NCBI GenBank assembly: GCA_905207705.1
Contig: CAJLMA010000001.1
Span: forward strand, 423,919 to 487,918
DNA from: an uncultured Prevotellaceae bacterium
GTDB lineage: Bacteria > Bacteroidota > Bacteroidia > Bacteroidales > Muribaculaceae
Direction: 5' to 3'
DNA length: 64,000 nucleotides
Shown: positions 44,269 through 53,668 of the stretch, in pieces
Position numbering within the stretch: the stretch's first letter is position 1
How the letters are laid out: every line of letters begins with the position of its first letter
The notes under the pieces: model-generated
What the model saw: only the letters and a program-made list of their open reading frames with translations
Told to the model about the DNA's origin: nothing
The model's database searches: none
Program-made: the position numbers and the translations under genes

Positions 44269-45351
44269 TCAAGTCTCACAAGTGATTTCAAGACGAGCCT
44301 TGTACATGCCATCTTCCACTACAGTCGACAATGAATGCCGGCCATTATAAAGTATCGACAATTGCCGCCGCAGGTTTGCAATACCAATGCCGCTCTTGTC
44401 CTTCTCATCCTTCGGGAAATAACTGTTTTCCACACGACACTCAACCTTCATTCCTTCAACCTTTATACTTATGTTGATGGTAGACTCAGCACTGGCACTC
44501 GTGCCATGCTTGAACGCATTTTCCACAAGCGATATAAACATGAGAGGAGCAATCTGCAACCCTGACCCTTGACGTTCGTCGATGTCGACATTCAACTTGA
44601 CTTTGCTACTCAACCGCAATCTCATCAACCCTATATAGTTCTTAACAAAAAGCATGTCCTTCTCAAGAGCAACAGTCTTCATCTTGTTGTCATATAACAC
44701 ATAACGCAACAATTGGCTCAACTCGTGTACGGCCAATTGAGCCTTTTCGGGGCTGAATCCAATCAAGGCATATATATTATTCAATGTATTGAACAAAAAA
44801 TGAGGATTCAACTGATTTTTCAAGTTATTAAGCTCATATTCTTTGCGCTCAGCTTCGATTTGCTGTTCAAGCCGTTCCCATTTAACCCATTTCTCGCTGA
44901 ACTTAAGAGCTATGCCCATGCACACCGACAAAAACATCATCAAGAAATCCCGTGACAGGAAATGGAATAATCGCAAAATCTTGTCTCCCGAAAAATTATC
45001 CAGATGCACGGCCCCGGTCGCTTCTCGCGGCCCAAATCCCGGAATATCATCAAAATGCGAATGAAGCCAGGCCAATAACATAAGATACAATAATATGTAA
45101 ATCAAATTGACCATAAAAAACAGCCAAACCTTCTTGCGATTAAACAAAAACTTGTCTATGAACAAATAATAGTTTACATAAAAAACAAGTATGTAACCGA
45201 TAGCATGCAAATATACAAACCGCGGAATGGGATGAGTTCCGAATGACAGCAACACGTCGGGCAATAAAAATATCGTAAGCAACACGATGAGGTGCGTTAT
45301 AAAACGTACCACCACGACTTTGTTCCAATATACCCCTGGCTTGTTACTCAT
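44269..45351 (-). CDS. LytS-type sensor histidine kinase
   Basis: A 360-residue kinase with four predicted N-terminal membrane helices (about 12-150), no clear extracellular sensor domain, a helical linker, and a His-kinase domain. The phospho-accepting motif is LNPHFLFNTLNNIYAL (about 183) and the ATP-binding domain has PLMFISLVENAFKHG (N box) and GIGIANLRRQLSILY (G box). It is of the LytS/YehU type that pairs with LytTR regulators. The gene overlaps the ABC permease by 8 nt. Membrane stress or drug sensing is inferred from the operon. Confidence 0.92.
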   Translation of the reverse strand: MSNKPGVYWNKVVVVRFITHLIVLLTIFLLPDVLLSFGTHPIPRFVYLHAIGYILVFYVNYYLFIDKFLFNRKKVWLFFMVNLIYILLYLMLLAWLHSHFDDIPGFGPREATGAVHLDNFSGDKILRLFHFLSRDFLMMFLSVCMGIALKFSEKWVKWERLEQQIEAERKEYELNNLKNQLNPHFLFNTLNNIYALIGFSPEKAQLAVHELSQLLRYVLYDNKMKTVALEKDMLFVKNYIGLMRLRLSSKVKLNVDIDERQGSGLQIAPLMFISLVENAFKHGTSASAESTINISIKVEGMKVECRVENSYFPKDEKDKSGIGIANLRRQLSILYNGRHSLSTVVEDGMYKARLEITCET

Positions 45352-46564
45352 ATCGCAATGCTTCTATAGGGTCGAGGTTGGAGGCTTTCTTAGCCGGATA
45401 CCAGCCGAAAAACACGCCTGTAAACGTACAAACCACAAATGACAAAATAACTGAATACATCTGTATTGATATAGGCCAGTGCAATATGCCTTTGACCACC
45501 AAAGCTGCCGTACACCCGCATATTACACCTATCAATCCTCCTGTTATGCTTATGATAACCGACTCGATGAGAAATTGAGCCAATATGTCGCGTCCTCGCG
45601 CTCCAATACTCATGCGCAACCCTATTTCCCGTGTACGCTCAGTTACCGACACATACATAATATTCATGATGCCGATGCCACCGACAAGCAATGAAATTCC
45701 TGCGATACAAGCGAGCAACGTCGTCATCATGTCGCTTGTGGAACTCAACATTGAACTAAGTTCCTGCTGCGAATGTATGGTGAAATCATCGTCATCCGAG
45801 TCCTTCAACTTGTGATTTGTCCTCAAAACCTCGGTAATCTCTTCTATTGCCTGTGGCGTATGCTCTTCGGTCGTAGCCGAAGCAAGGATGCCTTGAATGT
45901 AATCGATGGCAAGAACTCTCTTCATTACTGTAGTGTAAGGAGCAAGAACAATGTCGTCCTGATCTTGCCCCATGCTGTTGTACCCTTTTGACTTCAACAC
46001 GCCGACTACAGTGAGAGGTATTTTGTTAAATCTTATTACTTTTCCGACAGGACTTTCCCCATTCGGGAAAAGTTCCTCCACTATCGTAGTGCCTATGACG
46101 CACACTTTTGCAGCCGACTTGATGTCACGCTCGGTAAATATAGAGCCATCCTCGACAGTCAATTTCCTTATGTCGAGATAATCGGGCGACACGCCGTTTA
46201 TCTGCGACGGATAGTTGTTGTTGCCATTGACATACTGGCCAGTGCTGCTCACATTTGGAGAAACTCCCACCACATGCTGGGCCTTTTCGCGTATCGCCTC
46301 ATAATCGACAGGCTTCAACGTCTGCATGTCCTCGGCACTTTGCCTCACTCCGCCTCTCACGTCGGTACCGGGCATTATCATTATCATGTTAGACCCCATC
46401 TCCGATATCTGTTCCCTGATACTCTGTTTAGAACCTTGGCCTATGGCAAGCATAGTTATGACCGACGCCACGCCTATTATAATGCCAAGCATCGTCAAGA
46501 AACACCGCATCTTGTTGTTGGCAAGTGCTTTTAACGCTATTTTGAATAAATTGGCTAAATTCAT
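45344..46564 (-). CDS. MacB-type ABC transporter permease
   Basis: The 406-residue permease starts MNLANLFKIALKALANNKMR and has the MacB_PCD periplasmic domain (about 40-240) and a FtsX core with three C-terminal helices (near 280, 330 and 370). The motif YVSVTERTREIGLRMSIGAR is characteristic. MacB pumps move substrates from the periplasm to the outside through TolC. The ATPase is a separate gene 12 nt upstream, the usual Bacteroidetes arrangement. The substrate is unknown. Confidence 0.93.
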   Translation of the reverse strand: MNLANLFKIALKALANNKMRCFLTMLGIIIGVASVITMLAIGQGSKQSIREQISEMGSNMIMIMPGTDVRGGVRQSAEDMQTLKPVDYEAIREKAQHVVGVSPNVSSTGQYVNGNNNYPSQINGVSPDYLDIRKLTVEDGSIFTERDIKSAAKVCVIGTTIVEELFPNGESPVGKVIRFNKIPLTVVGVLKSKGYNSMGQDQDDIVLAPYTTVMKRVLAIDYIQGILASATTEEHTPQAIEEITEVLRTNHKLKDSDDDDFTIHSQQELSSMLSSTSDMMTTLLACIAGISLLVGGIGIMNIMYVSVTERTREIGLRMSIGARGRDILAQFLIESVIISITGGLIGVICGCTAALVVKGILHWPISIQMYSVILSFVVCTFTGVFFGWYPAKKASNLDPIEALRYE

Positions 46565-46576
46565 TTCTGTTGCTGT

Positions 46577-47320
46577 TTAATCATTCTCAACCGGTAGCGA
46601 GTCATACACCTCTTGCGCCGACTTGATGTCATGATTCAAAGTGTCGCTCACTATCTTACCATCGCGTAGAACTATGTTGCGGCTGCTGAATTGCGACAAT
46701 TCGGGATTATGCGTCACAAATATTATGGTACGCCCTTTCTTATACAATTCTTGGAACAATATCAAGATGCTATAAGACGTGCGCGTATCAAGATTGCCGG
46801 TAGCTTCATCGGCAAGTATCAATACCGGGTCATTCACAAGGGCACGGGCTATGGCCACGCGTTGCTGCTGTCCTCCCGACATCTGATTGGACTTGTGCAT
46901 CATCCTGTCATGCAATCCCACTTGCTCAAGAGCCTCGATTGCTCGTTCCACTCGCTCACGAGCCGATACTTTGCTATTGTACAGAAGCGGCAACTCCACA
47001 TTTTCAAGTGCGGTAGTCTTGGGCAGCAAATTATAATTTTGGAAAACGAAGCCTATTTTTCTATTCCGCAAAGCTGCCCGGTCATTCTTGCCCATCGTGC
47101 GCACAGGTATTCCATCAAGGTAATATTCGCCCGATGTGGGAGTGTCAAGGCATCCCAATATGTTAAGCAATGTCGATTTACCCGATCCCGAAGTTCCCAT
47201 TATCGTCACAAAATCGCCCTCGTATATGGTAAACGACACGCCGCGCAAGGCATGCACTTCCTCATTGCCCACTTTGAAATAACGGCGCAAGTTGTCAAGT
47301 TTTATAATTTCCTTAGCCAT
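46577..47320 (-). CDS. MacB-type ABC transporter ATP-binding protein
   Basis: A 247-residue ATPase: Walker A TIMGTSGSGKSTLLNILG (about 40), Q-loop VFQNYNLLP, signature MSGGQQQRVAIARALVNDP (about 150), Walker B ILADEATGNLD, and the switch His in IFVTHNPE. The length and pattern match the LolD/MacB ATPase group. It partners with the permease 12 nt downstream and the membrane-fusion protein upstream (36-nt gap). LolD is an alternative by sequence, but the context favours an efflux pump. Confidence 0.95.
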   Translation of the reverse strand: MAKEIIKLDNLRRYFKVGNEEVHALRGVSFTIYEGDFVTIMGTSGSGKSTLLNILGCLDTPTSGEYYLDGIPVRTMGKNDRAALRNRKIGFVFQNYNLLPKTTALENVELPLLYNSKVSARERVERAIEALEQVGLHDRMMHKSNQMSGGQQQRVAIARALVNDPVLILADEATGNLDTRTSYSILILFQELYKKGRTIIFVTHNPELSQFSSRNIVLRDGKIVSDTLNHDIKSAQEVYDSLPVEND

Positions 47321-47356
47321 TGCAATTCAATGTAAAGGGGGTATTTCGCAATTACT

Positions 47357-48610
47357 TTATTCCTTTTTGTTCTTCTTGTTATCTCGTTGCGGAGGTTTAG
47401 GCATGAACGGATTGCTGTCACCTTCAGGCTGGTCACTTTCAAGTTCTTCGCTCACGGTGCCATATTGCAACGCTACTTGCACACCCTCAGCAACTCCGTT
47501 CTTCACCTCGATATTCACACCGTTGTCAACGCCGATTTCGATTTCAGTCGGCACAAGCCGTCCATCTTTCAATACCCATATCAAGCGATGCATGTCATCG
47601 GTAGGTATAACAGGATCTTTCGGTACTCCGGCAGTGCTGTCGCTCGACACAGGCGGTGCAGGCATCGGGTCGGCTTCGGGCAAGCCCTCATTATTTTCAA
47701 ATTGCATTGGATTGAAACGCAACACCTTGATTGGCAATGTCATCACATCCAATGCCTCTTTCACCTTCACGGTTACGTTAGCAGTAAGGCCGGGAATAAG
47801 TTTATGCTCGGGATTGGGTGCACTTATCAAGACTTCATATGTCGTGACATTCGACTCTGTGGTCGGACTTATGCGCACTTGCGTCACCTTTCCGTTAAAC
47901 ACATCATTGGGATATGCGTCTACTGTGAATGAAGCATTCTGCCCCACTGCCACCGAACCGATGTCGGCCTCATCGACATCGGCGACGACCTGCATGTTGT
48001 CAAGGTCGCCAATGGTGAAGATATTGGCAACTTCCATGTTAGACACGACAGTCTGCCCTACTTCCACCTCGCGTGATATCACGATTCCGTCAATAGGAGA
48101 AACAATCTCGGCATAACTTAAATTTCGGGCGGCCTTCACCCTTTCGGCCTGGCATCTTTCATAAGAAGCCTTCGCTACAAGATAATCACGCCTGCTCGTG
48201 TCAAAATCGTAATCGCTTATCAACAGCTTCTCGTGCAAAGCCTTGTCACGTTCATAATTCTTTTTTGTGTATTCATAGTCAAGACGGGCACTCTCAAGAT
48301 TGGAATCGGCCGACTTCAATTCACTTTCAAGTGTCGTTTTATCAATCTCGGCAATCAGCTGTCCGGCCTTAACCTTCGAATTGAAATCGGCATACAAACT
48401 TGCTATTATGCCTGTCACCTGAGTACCCACATCCACTTGTGTCACGCTTTCGAGCGTGCCCGTAGCCGTGACGGTCTGAGTTATCTCTCCCCTTGTCACG
48501 GTAGCAGTCTCAAGAGTCATTTTTTCTTTTTTTGAGCATGAGGCTGCAAGCATCAGCACCAATAGGCTCGTTGCAGCATTAATGCAAAATAAATTAACCT
48601 GTCGTCTCAT
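47357..48610 (-). CDS. MacA-type periplasmic adaptor (membrane fusion protein)
   Basis: The 417-residue adaptor has a signal peptide with lipobox AASC (about residue 25). The lipoyl and coiled-coil hairpin region is seen in VDVGTQVTGIIASLYADFNS, ELKSADSNLESARLDYEYT and AEIVSPIDGIVISREVEVGQ, followed by beta-barrel and membrane-proximal domains to about 350. The C-terminal tail is Pro/Asn/Lys-rich (residues about 395-417). It bridges the ABC pump and the TolC-like channel. Its gene follows tolC-like by 20 nt. Confidence 0.92.
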   Translation of the reverse strand: MRRQVNLFCINAATSLLVLMLAASCSKKEKMTLETATVTRGEITQTVTATGTLESVTQVDVGTQVTGIIASLYADFNSKVKAGQLIAEIDKTTLESELKSADSNLESARLDYEYTKKNYERDKALHEKLLISDYDFDTSRRDYLVAKASYERCQAERVKAARNLSYAEIVSPIDGIVISREVEVGQTVVSNMEVANIFTIGDLDNMQVVADVDEADIGSVAVGQNASFTVDAYPNDVFNGKVTQVRISPTTESNVTTYEVLISAPNPEHKLIPGLTANVTVKVKEALDVMTLPIKVLRFNPMQFENNEGLPEADPMPAPPVSSDSTAGVPKDPVIPTDDMHRLIWVLKDGRLVPTEIEIGVDNGVNIEVKNGVAEGVQVALQYGTVSEELESDQPEGDSNPFMPKPPQRDNKKNKKE

Positions 48611-48630
48611 AACATCGATTATTCTTATTG

Positions 48631-49980
48631 TTACGGCAATGAAATTCCTTTATGTTGATAAAATTCAAGCATCTTTATGTTCATCAGAGCCATGTACTTG
48701 GCTTGTAGCAATTGCTGACGTGCTGTCAACAGCGCATTATGCGATGAAAGCAGGTCGAGCGTGTTCACCAGCCCCAGTTTGAACTGTTCGTTTGTCAATT
48801 CATCGGTCAGTTCGGCGCTCTTCAATTGCTCTTTGCCCGATATATATTGGGCTTGCGAACTTCGTGCATCGAGGTAAGCGTTCTCTATGCTCTGCGCTAT
48901 GTCGTTCTGCAAGCTACGATACTCCAATATAGAATTCAGCTTGTCAATACGAGCCTTGGCAACATTTGTCTTTGTCTTTTTCCCGTCAAAGATAGGAATG
49001 CTCAACGTTATGCCTATTTGCTCGTTAAAATTGTCGAGCAATTGCGAGCCGAATGAATAACCTGTACCCGACAAGTTCATAGTACCAATCGACCCGTTCA
49101 AACTTATAGACGGCAAATAACCGGCACGGGCAATTTTTATGTCAAGGTCGCTCATTTGCTGTTCTACCACCTTGCCTCGCAATTCAGGCAACCAAGTAAC
49201 AGCCATCGCATATACCGACTCCTTATCGGGCAAAGGCTGCATTATCAGTTCCTCGCCAAATTCAAGGCTGTCGAGCACCATGTCATAACCTATGCCAAGT
49301 TCAAGCAACTGCTTCAGCTCTGTCTTCTGCGATTCATAGTTATTCTCGGCCGTCACCACATTATACCTGTCGGTGTGATACTGCGACTCAAGCTGCACAT
49401 AGTCGACTTTCGACATCCTGCCCGACAACATCAGCTGCTCGGCACGCTTCATTTGAGCCTCGCTCACTTCGAGCGTCTGCCTTGCTATGTCAATTGCTTC
49501 TCGTGCATACAATATCTGCAAATAATATCCCAGGATTTGCGTTTCGAGATTGTTGTAAATCTCTTCAATCGACATGTCGTTCACCTCATTCTGCAACTCG
49601 CCGCGCTTTATGTTGTTGCCTCGTGTGTTGCCGTCATACACAGTCCACCCTGCATTGATGCCGTAAGTGCCGCTGTATGTGTTATGTCGCACCCCGTCGG
49701 CAGGAGACGGATAATTCGTTACCGATTGCGTCGTAGCGAAATCAAATGTAGGCAACCACTCCCCTTTTGCAGCCTCAAGGTCGGCATCGCCCGACTCTCT
49801 TGTGAGATAAGATTGCTGCAACTGTATGTTGTTTGCCTTGGCATATTCCACACAATCGGCATATGACCATGACTCAGGTAGCCCGATGCTGTCTTGTTGC
49901 GCAGACGCCACAGCCGCGGCACAACATAGCAACAGGACCGTCACGCCTCGCACATGCTGCAATTTAAATCTTCGTTCCAT
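48631..49980 (-). CDS. TolC-family outer-membrane efflux protein
   Basis: A 449-residue protein with signal peptide (about 1-27) and the internal duplication of TolC channels: two long helical hairpins (about 50-230 and 260-430) with beta segments between, such as SYADCVEYAKANNIQLQQS at the start and LSIPIFDGKKTKTNVAKARI in the second half. It forms the exit duct for the MacAB-like pump. It is the first gene of this operon and starts after a good promoter. Confidence 0.94.
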   Translation of the reverse strand: MERRFKLQHVRGVTVLLLCCAAAVASAQQDSIGLPESWSYADCVEYAKANNIQLQQSYLTRESGDADLEAAKGEWLPTFDFATTQSVTNYPSPADGVRHNTYSGTYGINAGWTVYDGNTRGNNIKRGELQNEVNDMSIEEIYNNLETQILGYYLQILYAREAIDIARQTLEVSEAQMKRAEQLMLSGRMSKVDYVQLESQYHTDRYNVVTAENNYESQKTELKQLLELGIGYDMVLDSLEFGEELIMQPLPDKESVYAMAVTWLPELRGKVVEQQMSDLDIKIARAGYLPSISLNGSIGTMNLSGTGYSFGSQLLDNFNEQIGITLSIPIFDGKKTKTNVAKARIDKLNSILEYRSLQNDIAQSIENAYLDARSSQAQYISGKEQLKSAELTDELTNEQFKLGLVNTLDLLSSHNALLTARQQLLQAKYMALMNIKMLEFYQHKGISLP

Positions 49981-50022
49981 AACTGGTAGTCACAATTTAT
50001 CTTTTCGTCTGTATTTTTGTTG

Positions 50023-50053
50023 CAAATGTATATACAACCGCAAGTTTCACAAA
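50023..50053 (-). promoter_or_regulatory. Promoter of the TolC-MacAB-LytTR operon
   Basis: TTTG at 50053-50050, 19 nt, TACATTTG at 50030-50023 on the minus strand; 42 nt before the ATG. Confidence 0.78.
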
Positions 50054-50283
50054 ATTCAATAGATTAATCACTCTGTTTTATTCCACGCAATATGAATTTA
50101 ACACGCAAAAAGAGTTACAAAACAATCTAATAAGTTCAAGTTGTTAATTATGGATATGTATATTTTCCCATTTCGGCCTACACGGTCGTTTCCCATGTTA
50201 AAAATCCTTTTTCGTCAATAAATTCAACCTTGTCACCCATGCAATAGCAATACAACCCATTTTTCAAAAAGAATTGATTTGCT

Positions 50284-50313
50284 TGTTAATGACGCTGTCT
50301 TGCAGTATCTTTG
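50284..50313 (+). promoter_or_regulatory. Promoter of ruvX-def-ettA, nearly touching the start codon
   Basis: TTG at 50284-50286, 19 nt, TATCTTTG at 50306-50313. The ruvX ATG is at 50318, only 4 nt later, so the transcript is probably leaderless. Confidence 0.75.
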
Positions 50314-50317
50314 CAAC

Positions 50318-50740
50318 ATGGGACGAATTTTAGCAATAGACTTCGGTAAAAAGCGATCAGGGGTGGCTGTCACCGACTCATTGAAAATCGTAGCCAACGG
50401 GCTGACAACGGTTATGACCACCGAACTCATAAGTTTTATAAAAAAATACATATCCACCGAAAACGTGGAACTGATTGTCGTGGGATTGCCAAAAAAATTG
50501 GACAACACCCCGTCCGAAAGCATGAAATACCTGAAACCGTTTCTTGCAAAACTGAAAAAAGAATTGCCCGACATGCCCATCGACATGTATGACGAGAGGT
50601 TCTCGTCGACATTGGCACATCATGCGATGATCGAAGGTGGCATGAAGAAAAACGACCGCCGTAACAAGGCCATCGTCGACACCATAGCGGCTACAATCAT
50701 ATTAAACGATTACTTACAAAGTTTACAATATAAAAAATGA
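50318..50740 (+). CDS. ruvX: Holliday-junction resolvase-like RuvX (YqgF)
   Basis: A 140-residue RNase H-fold protein. MGRILAIDFGKKRSGVAVTD is the conserved family start, so the ATG at 50318 is secure (catalytic Asp about 8). IVVGLPKKLDN (about 58), MYDERFSS with the catalytic Glu (about 90) and the terminal DTIAATIILNDYL also fit. In the family it processes pre-16S rRNA ends or may act on junction DNA. It overlaps def by 4 nt. The predicted mRNA has almost no leader. Confidence 0.95.
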   Translation: MGRILAIDFGKKRSGVAVTDSLKIVANGLTTVMTTELISFIKKYISTENVELIVVGLPKKLDNTPSESMKYLKPFLAKLKKELPDMPIDMYDERFSSTLAHHAMIEGGMKKNDRRNKAIVDTIAATIILNDYLQSLQYKK

Positions 50741-51315
50741 TACTTCCTATCTATCTTTACGGGCATCCTGTCCTTCGAAAGATTTCACCCGACATCACGC
50801 CCGATTTTCCACAACTGCACGAACTTATTGAAAACATGAAAGCCACGATGTATGCTTCTGACGGCATTGGCATCGCGGCACCCCAAGTGGGAGTAAATGC
50901 CCGCATCGTTTATATCGACGCGTCGGTGCTGTCTGATACTTTCCCCGAGCTCGCCGACAAAAAATACGTTCTCATCAATCCACATATCGAAGTGATTGAT
51001 GACGGTGAGAAATTATCACGCGAAGAAGGTTGCTTGAGTGTTCCGGGCATACATGAACCGGTGACCCGAATCGAGAAAATAAAAATCAATTGGGTGGATG
51101 AAAATTTCACTCCGCACGAAGAAATCGTATCCGGATACTTGGCAAGAGTCATGCAACATGAGTGCGACCACCTTGATGGCATACTATACATCGACCATCT
51201 GTCGCCTATACGCAAACAGCTCATTCGTGGAAAGCTGAACAACATCATACGAGGCAAAATCAATTGCGACTACAAGACCAAAGGTTATAAAAACAATTCC
51301 AGGACTCACATATAA
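50737..51315 (+). CDS. def: Peptide deformylase
   Basis: The 192-residue metal enzyme removes the N-formyl group from new proteins. All three motifs are present: GIGIAAPQVGVNARIVY (about 43), EEGCLSVPGI (about 95, Cys metal ligand) and VMQHECDHLDGILYID (about 137, HExxH variant). Length is typical. Its ATG overlaps the ruvX stop by 4 nt and it precedes ettA by 17 nt, so ribosome maturation and nascent-chain processing share one transcript. Confidence 0.97.
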   Translation: MILPIYLYGHPVLRKISPDITPDFPQLHELIENMKATMYASDGIGIAAPQVGVNARIVYIDASVLSDTFPELADKKYVLINPHIEVIDDGEKLSREEGCLSVPGIHEPVTRIEKIKINWVDENFTPHEEIVSGYLARVMQHECDHLDGILYIDHLSPIRKQLIRGKLNNIIRGKINCDYKTKGYKNNSRTHI

Positions 51316-51332
51316 AAAACAGTTATCGACTT

Positions 51333-53018
51333 ATGGCCGACGACAAAAAAGTAATATTCTCGATGGTGGGGATAAATAAAATATACCCACCGCAAAAGCA
51401 AGTTCTGAAAAACATATACTTGTCGTTCTTCTATGGTGCCAAGATTGGCATAATAGGTCTCAACGGAGCAGGAAAATCAACCCTACTGAAGATTATCGCC
51501 GGCATCGACAAGCAATATCAGGGCGAAGTCGTATTCGCCCCAGGATATTCAGTGGGATACCTCGAACAAGACCCCAAGCTCGACCCCGACAAGACTGTGA
51601 AAGAAGTGGTTCAAGAGGGTATGAGCCACATCACAGAACTGCTTGCCGAATTTGAAAAGGTAAACGAAAGTTTCGCCGACCCCGACGTTCTTGAAGACCC
51701 CGACAAGCTAAACGCCCTCATTGCAAAACAAGCCGAGTTGCAAGACAAGCTCGACGCCGTGGATGCGTGGAACCTCGACAACAAGCTCGACAGGGCGATG
51801 GACGCTCTACGATGCCCTCCCGAAGAACAAGTGATAAAAACACTGTCGGGAGGTGAACGCCGTCGTGTAGCACTGTGCAGGCTCCTGTTGCAACAGCCCG
51901 ACATCTTGCTGCTCGATGAACCTACCAACCACCTCGACGCCGAATCAATCGACTGGCTCGAACAGCATTTACAACAATATCCGGGTACGGTAATCGCCAT
52001 CACCCACGACCGTTATTTCCTCGACCATGTGGCAGGATGGATTCTCGAACTCGACCGTGGGGAAGGAATTCCTTGGAAAGGCAATTACTCCTCTTGGCTT
52101 GAGCAGAAAACCAAACGAATGGCCCAAGAAGAAAAGCAAGCCAGCAAGCGGCGCAAGACTCTTGAACGAGAGCTTGAATGGATTCACATGGCCCCTAAAG
52201 CCCGACAAGCAAAAGGTAAAGCAAGGTTGTCGAGCTATAATAAATTGTTGAATGAAGACCAAAAGGAACGTGAGGAAAAACTCGAAATTTTCATCCCCAA
52301 CGGTCCTCGACTCGGCAATAAAGTAATTGAAGCCATCGGTGTAGAAAAAGCTTTCGGCGACAAGTTGTTGTTTACCGACCTCAACTTCATGCTTCCGCCA
52401 AACGGAATCGTCGGAGTCATCGGCCCGAACGGTGCAGGGAAATCGACATTGTTCAAGTTGATAATGGGTATTGAAAAGCCCGACAAAGGCACGTTTGACA
52501 TCGGCGAGACTGTAAAAATAGCATATGTTGACCAGAACCATAAGGACCTACATCCCGACAGCACTGTATACCAAGTAATATCACAGGGCAACGAAACATT
52601 CAGGATGGGTGGCCGTGAGGTCAACGCTCGCGCATATCTGTCAAAATTCAACTTTACCGGAGTAGATCAAGAAAAGAAAATCGCAATGCTTTCGGGTGGA
52701 GAACGAAATCGCCTGCACCTTGCGATGGCTCTGAAGGAAGAAGGAAACGTGTTGCTGCTCGATGAGCCAACCAACGACATCGATGTGAACACATTGCGAG
52801 CCCTTGAAGAAGGTCTTGAGAACTTTGCCGGATGCGCTGTGGTGATTTCTCACGACCGCTGGTTTCTCGACCGCATTTGCACGCACATCCTTGCATTCGA
52901 AGGCGACAGCAAAGTATTCTATTTCCAAGGTTCTTACTCCGAATACGAAGAGAATAAAAAAGCCCGTACAGGCGACACCGAGCCTCATCGCATAAGGTAC
53001 AAGAAAATCATCGTATAA
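51333..53018 (+). CDS. ettA: Energy-dependent translational throttle protein EttA
   Basis: A 561-residue ABC-F protein. Two ATPase domains have Walker A motifs GLNGAGKSTLLKIIAG (about 44) and GPNGAGKSTLFKLIMG (about 366), signatures LSGGERRRVALCRLL and LSGGERNRLHLAMAL, and two Walker B motifs (LLLDEPTNHLDAE and LLLDEPTNDIDVN). Between them is the arm-linker that reaches the ribosomal P site. The MVGINKIYPP start and ARQAKGKARLSSY segment are typical of EttA, which gates entry to elongation according to ATP/ADP. No membrane domain is encoded. Confidence 0.96.
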   Translation: MADDKKVIFSMVGINKIYPPQKQVLKNIYLSFFYGAKIGIIGLNGAGKSTLLKIIAGIDKQYQGEVVFAPGYSVGYLEQDPKLDPDKTVKEVVQEGMSHITELLAEFEKVNESFADPDVLEDPDKLNALIAKQAELQDKLDAVDAWNLDNKLDRAMDALRCPPEEQVIKTLSGGERRRVALCRLLLQQPDILLLDEPTNHLDAESIDWLEQHLQQYPGTVIAITHDRYFLDHVAGWILELDRGEGIPWKGNYSSWLEQKTKRMAQEEKQASKRRKTLERELEWIHMAPKARQAKGKARLSSYNKLLNEDQKEREEKLEIFIPNGPRLGNKVIEAIGVEKAFGDKLLFTDLNFMLPPNGIVGVIGPNGAGKSTLFKLIMGIEKPDKGTFDIGETVKIAYVDQNHKDLHPDSTVYQVISQGNETFRMGGREVNARAYLSKFNFTGVDQEKKIAMLSGGERNRLHLAMALKEEGNVLLLDEPTNDIDVNTLRALEEGLENFAGCAVVISHDRWFLDRICTHILAFEGDSKVFYFQGSYSEYEENKKARTGDTEPHRIRYKKIIV

Positions 53019-53043
53019 AAGTACCTACATACAATCATAACTG

Positions 53044-53088
53044 CAAGGACGAGCCTACCACTCAGGAAATGGCTTGTCCTTGTCGTTT
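53044..53088 (+). terminator. Hairpin after ettA, possible terminator
   Basis: CAAGGAC-G-AGCC pairs with GGCT-T-GTCCTTG around an inner mismatch, followed by a weak T tract. Confidence 0.6.
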
Positions 53089-53111
53089 CATAATGTTTCG
53101 ACCGAATCTGC

Positions 53112-53142
53112 TTGATTTTTTGCCGATTTTTGTTTAACTTTA
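53112..53142 (+). promoter_or_regulatory. Likely promoter of the deaminase gene
   Basis: TTG at 53112-53114, 20 nt, TAACTTTA at 53135-53142, one base from consensus; 20 nt before the ATG. Confidence 0.5.
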
Positions 53143-53162
53143 TAAAACAAAACAGCTTGGAT

Positions 53163-53660
53163 ATGGATACAACAAATTACGACACAATCACGCAAGAAGA
53201 CAAGAAGTTCATGCAACTTGCATGCGACTTGGCTTATGAAAACATCGACAATGGTGGAGGCCCGTTCGGAGCAGTAATTGTCAGAGACGGTAAAGTCTTA
53301 TCGACAGGAACCAACACAGTCACAATCGACAACGACCCAACTGCTCATGCCGAAGTCAACGCCATACGCAACGCTTGCCGGCAAACCAGCAACTTCAAGC
53401 TCGAAGACTGCATCGTCTACACCTCATGTGAACCTTGTCCCATGTGCCTCAGTGCATTATACTGGGCCGGAGTGAAGAAAATATATTATGGCAACACCCA
53501 GCTTGATGCAAAAAAAATAAACTTTGACGACAATTTCATCTATCAAGAGATTGCCAAACCGCAGATAGCACGCAGCATACCATGCATACACATGGCCGAC
53601 ACCGATGCCATAAGGGCATTTGAAAAATGGGAAACAAAAACCGACAAGACGGAATATTGA
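53163..53660 (+). CDS. guaD: Nucleoside/guanine deaminase
   Basis: The 165-residue Zn deaminase has the motif TAHAEVNAIRNACRQTSN (His and catalytic Glu about residues 62-64) and SCEPCPMCLSALYW (two Zn Cys about 91-94). The GGPFGAVIV segment and the C-terminal IYQEIAKPQIARSIP fit the small guanine deaminase type more than the tRNA adenosine deaminase TadA. It would convert guanine to xanthine in purine salvage. The start at 53163 is chosen because the longer frame overlaps the promoter. It is convergent with the radical SAM gene. Confidence 0.88.
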   Translation: MDTTNYDTITQEDKKFMQLACDLAYENIDNGGGPFGAVIVRDGKVLSTGTNTVTIDNDPTAHAEVNAIRNACRQTSNFKLEDCIVYTSCEPCPMCLSALYWAGVKKIYYGNTQLDAKKINFDDNFIYQEIAKPQIARSIPCIHMADTDAIRAFEKWETKTDKTEY

Positions 53661-53668
53661 TGACAACG

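Larger units (their letters stand above)
49981..50317. other. Divergent gap between the efflux operon and ruvX
   Basis: The gap holds the tolC-like promoter (minus) and the ruvX promoter (plus). No other gene or structure is seen. Confidence 0.75.
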
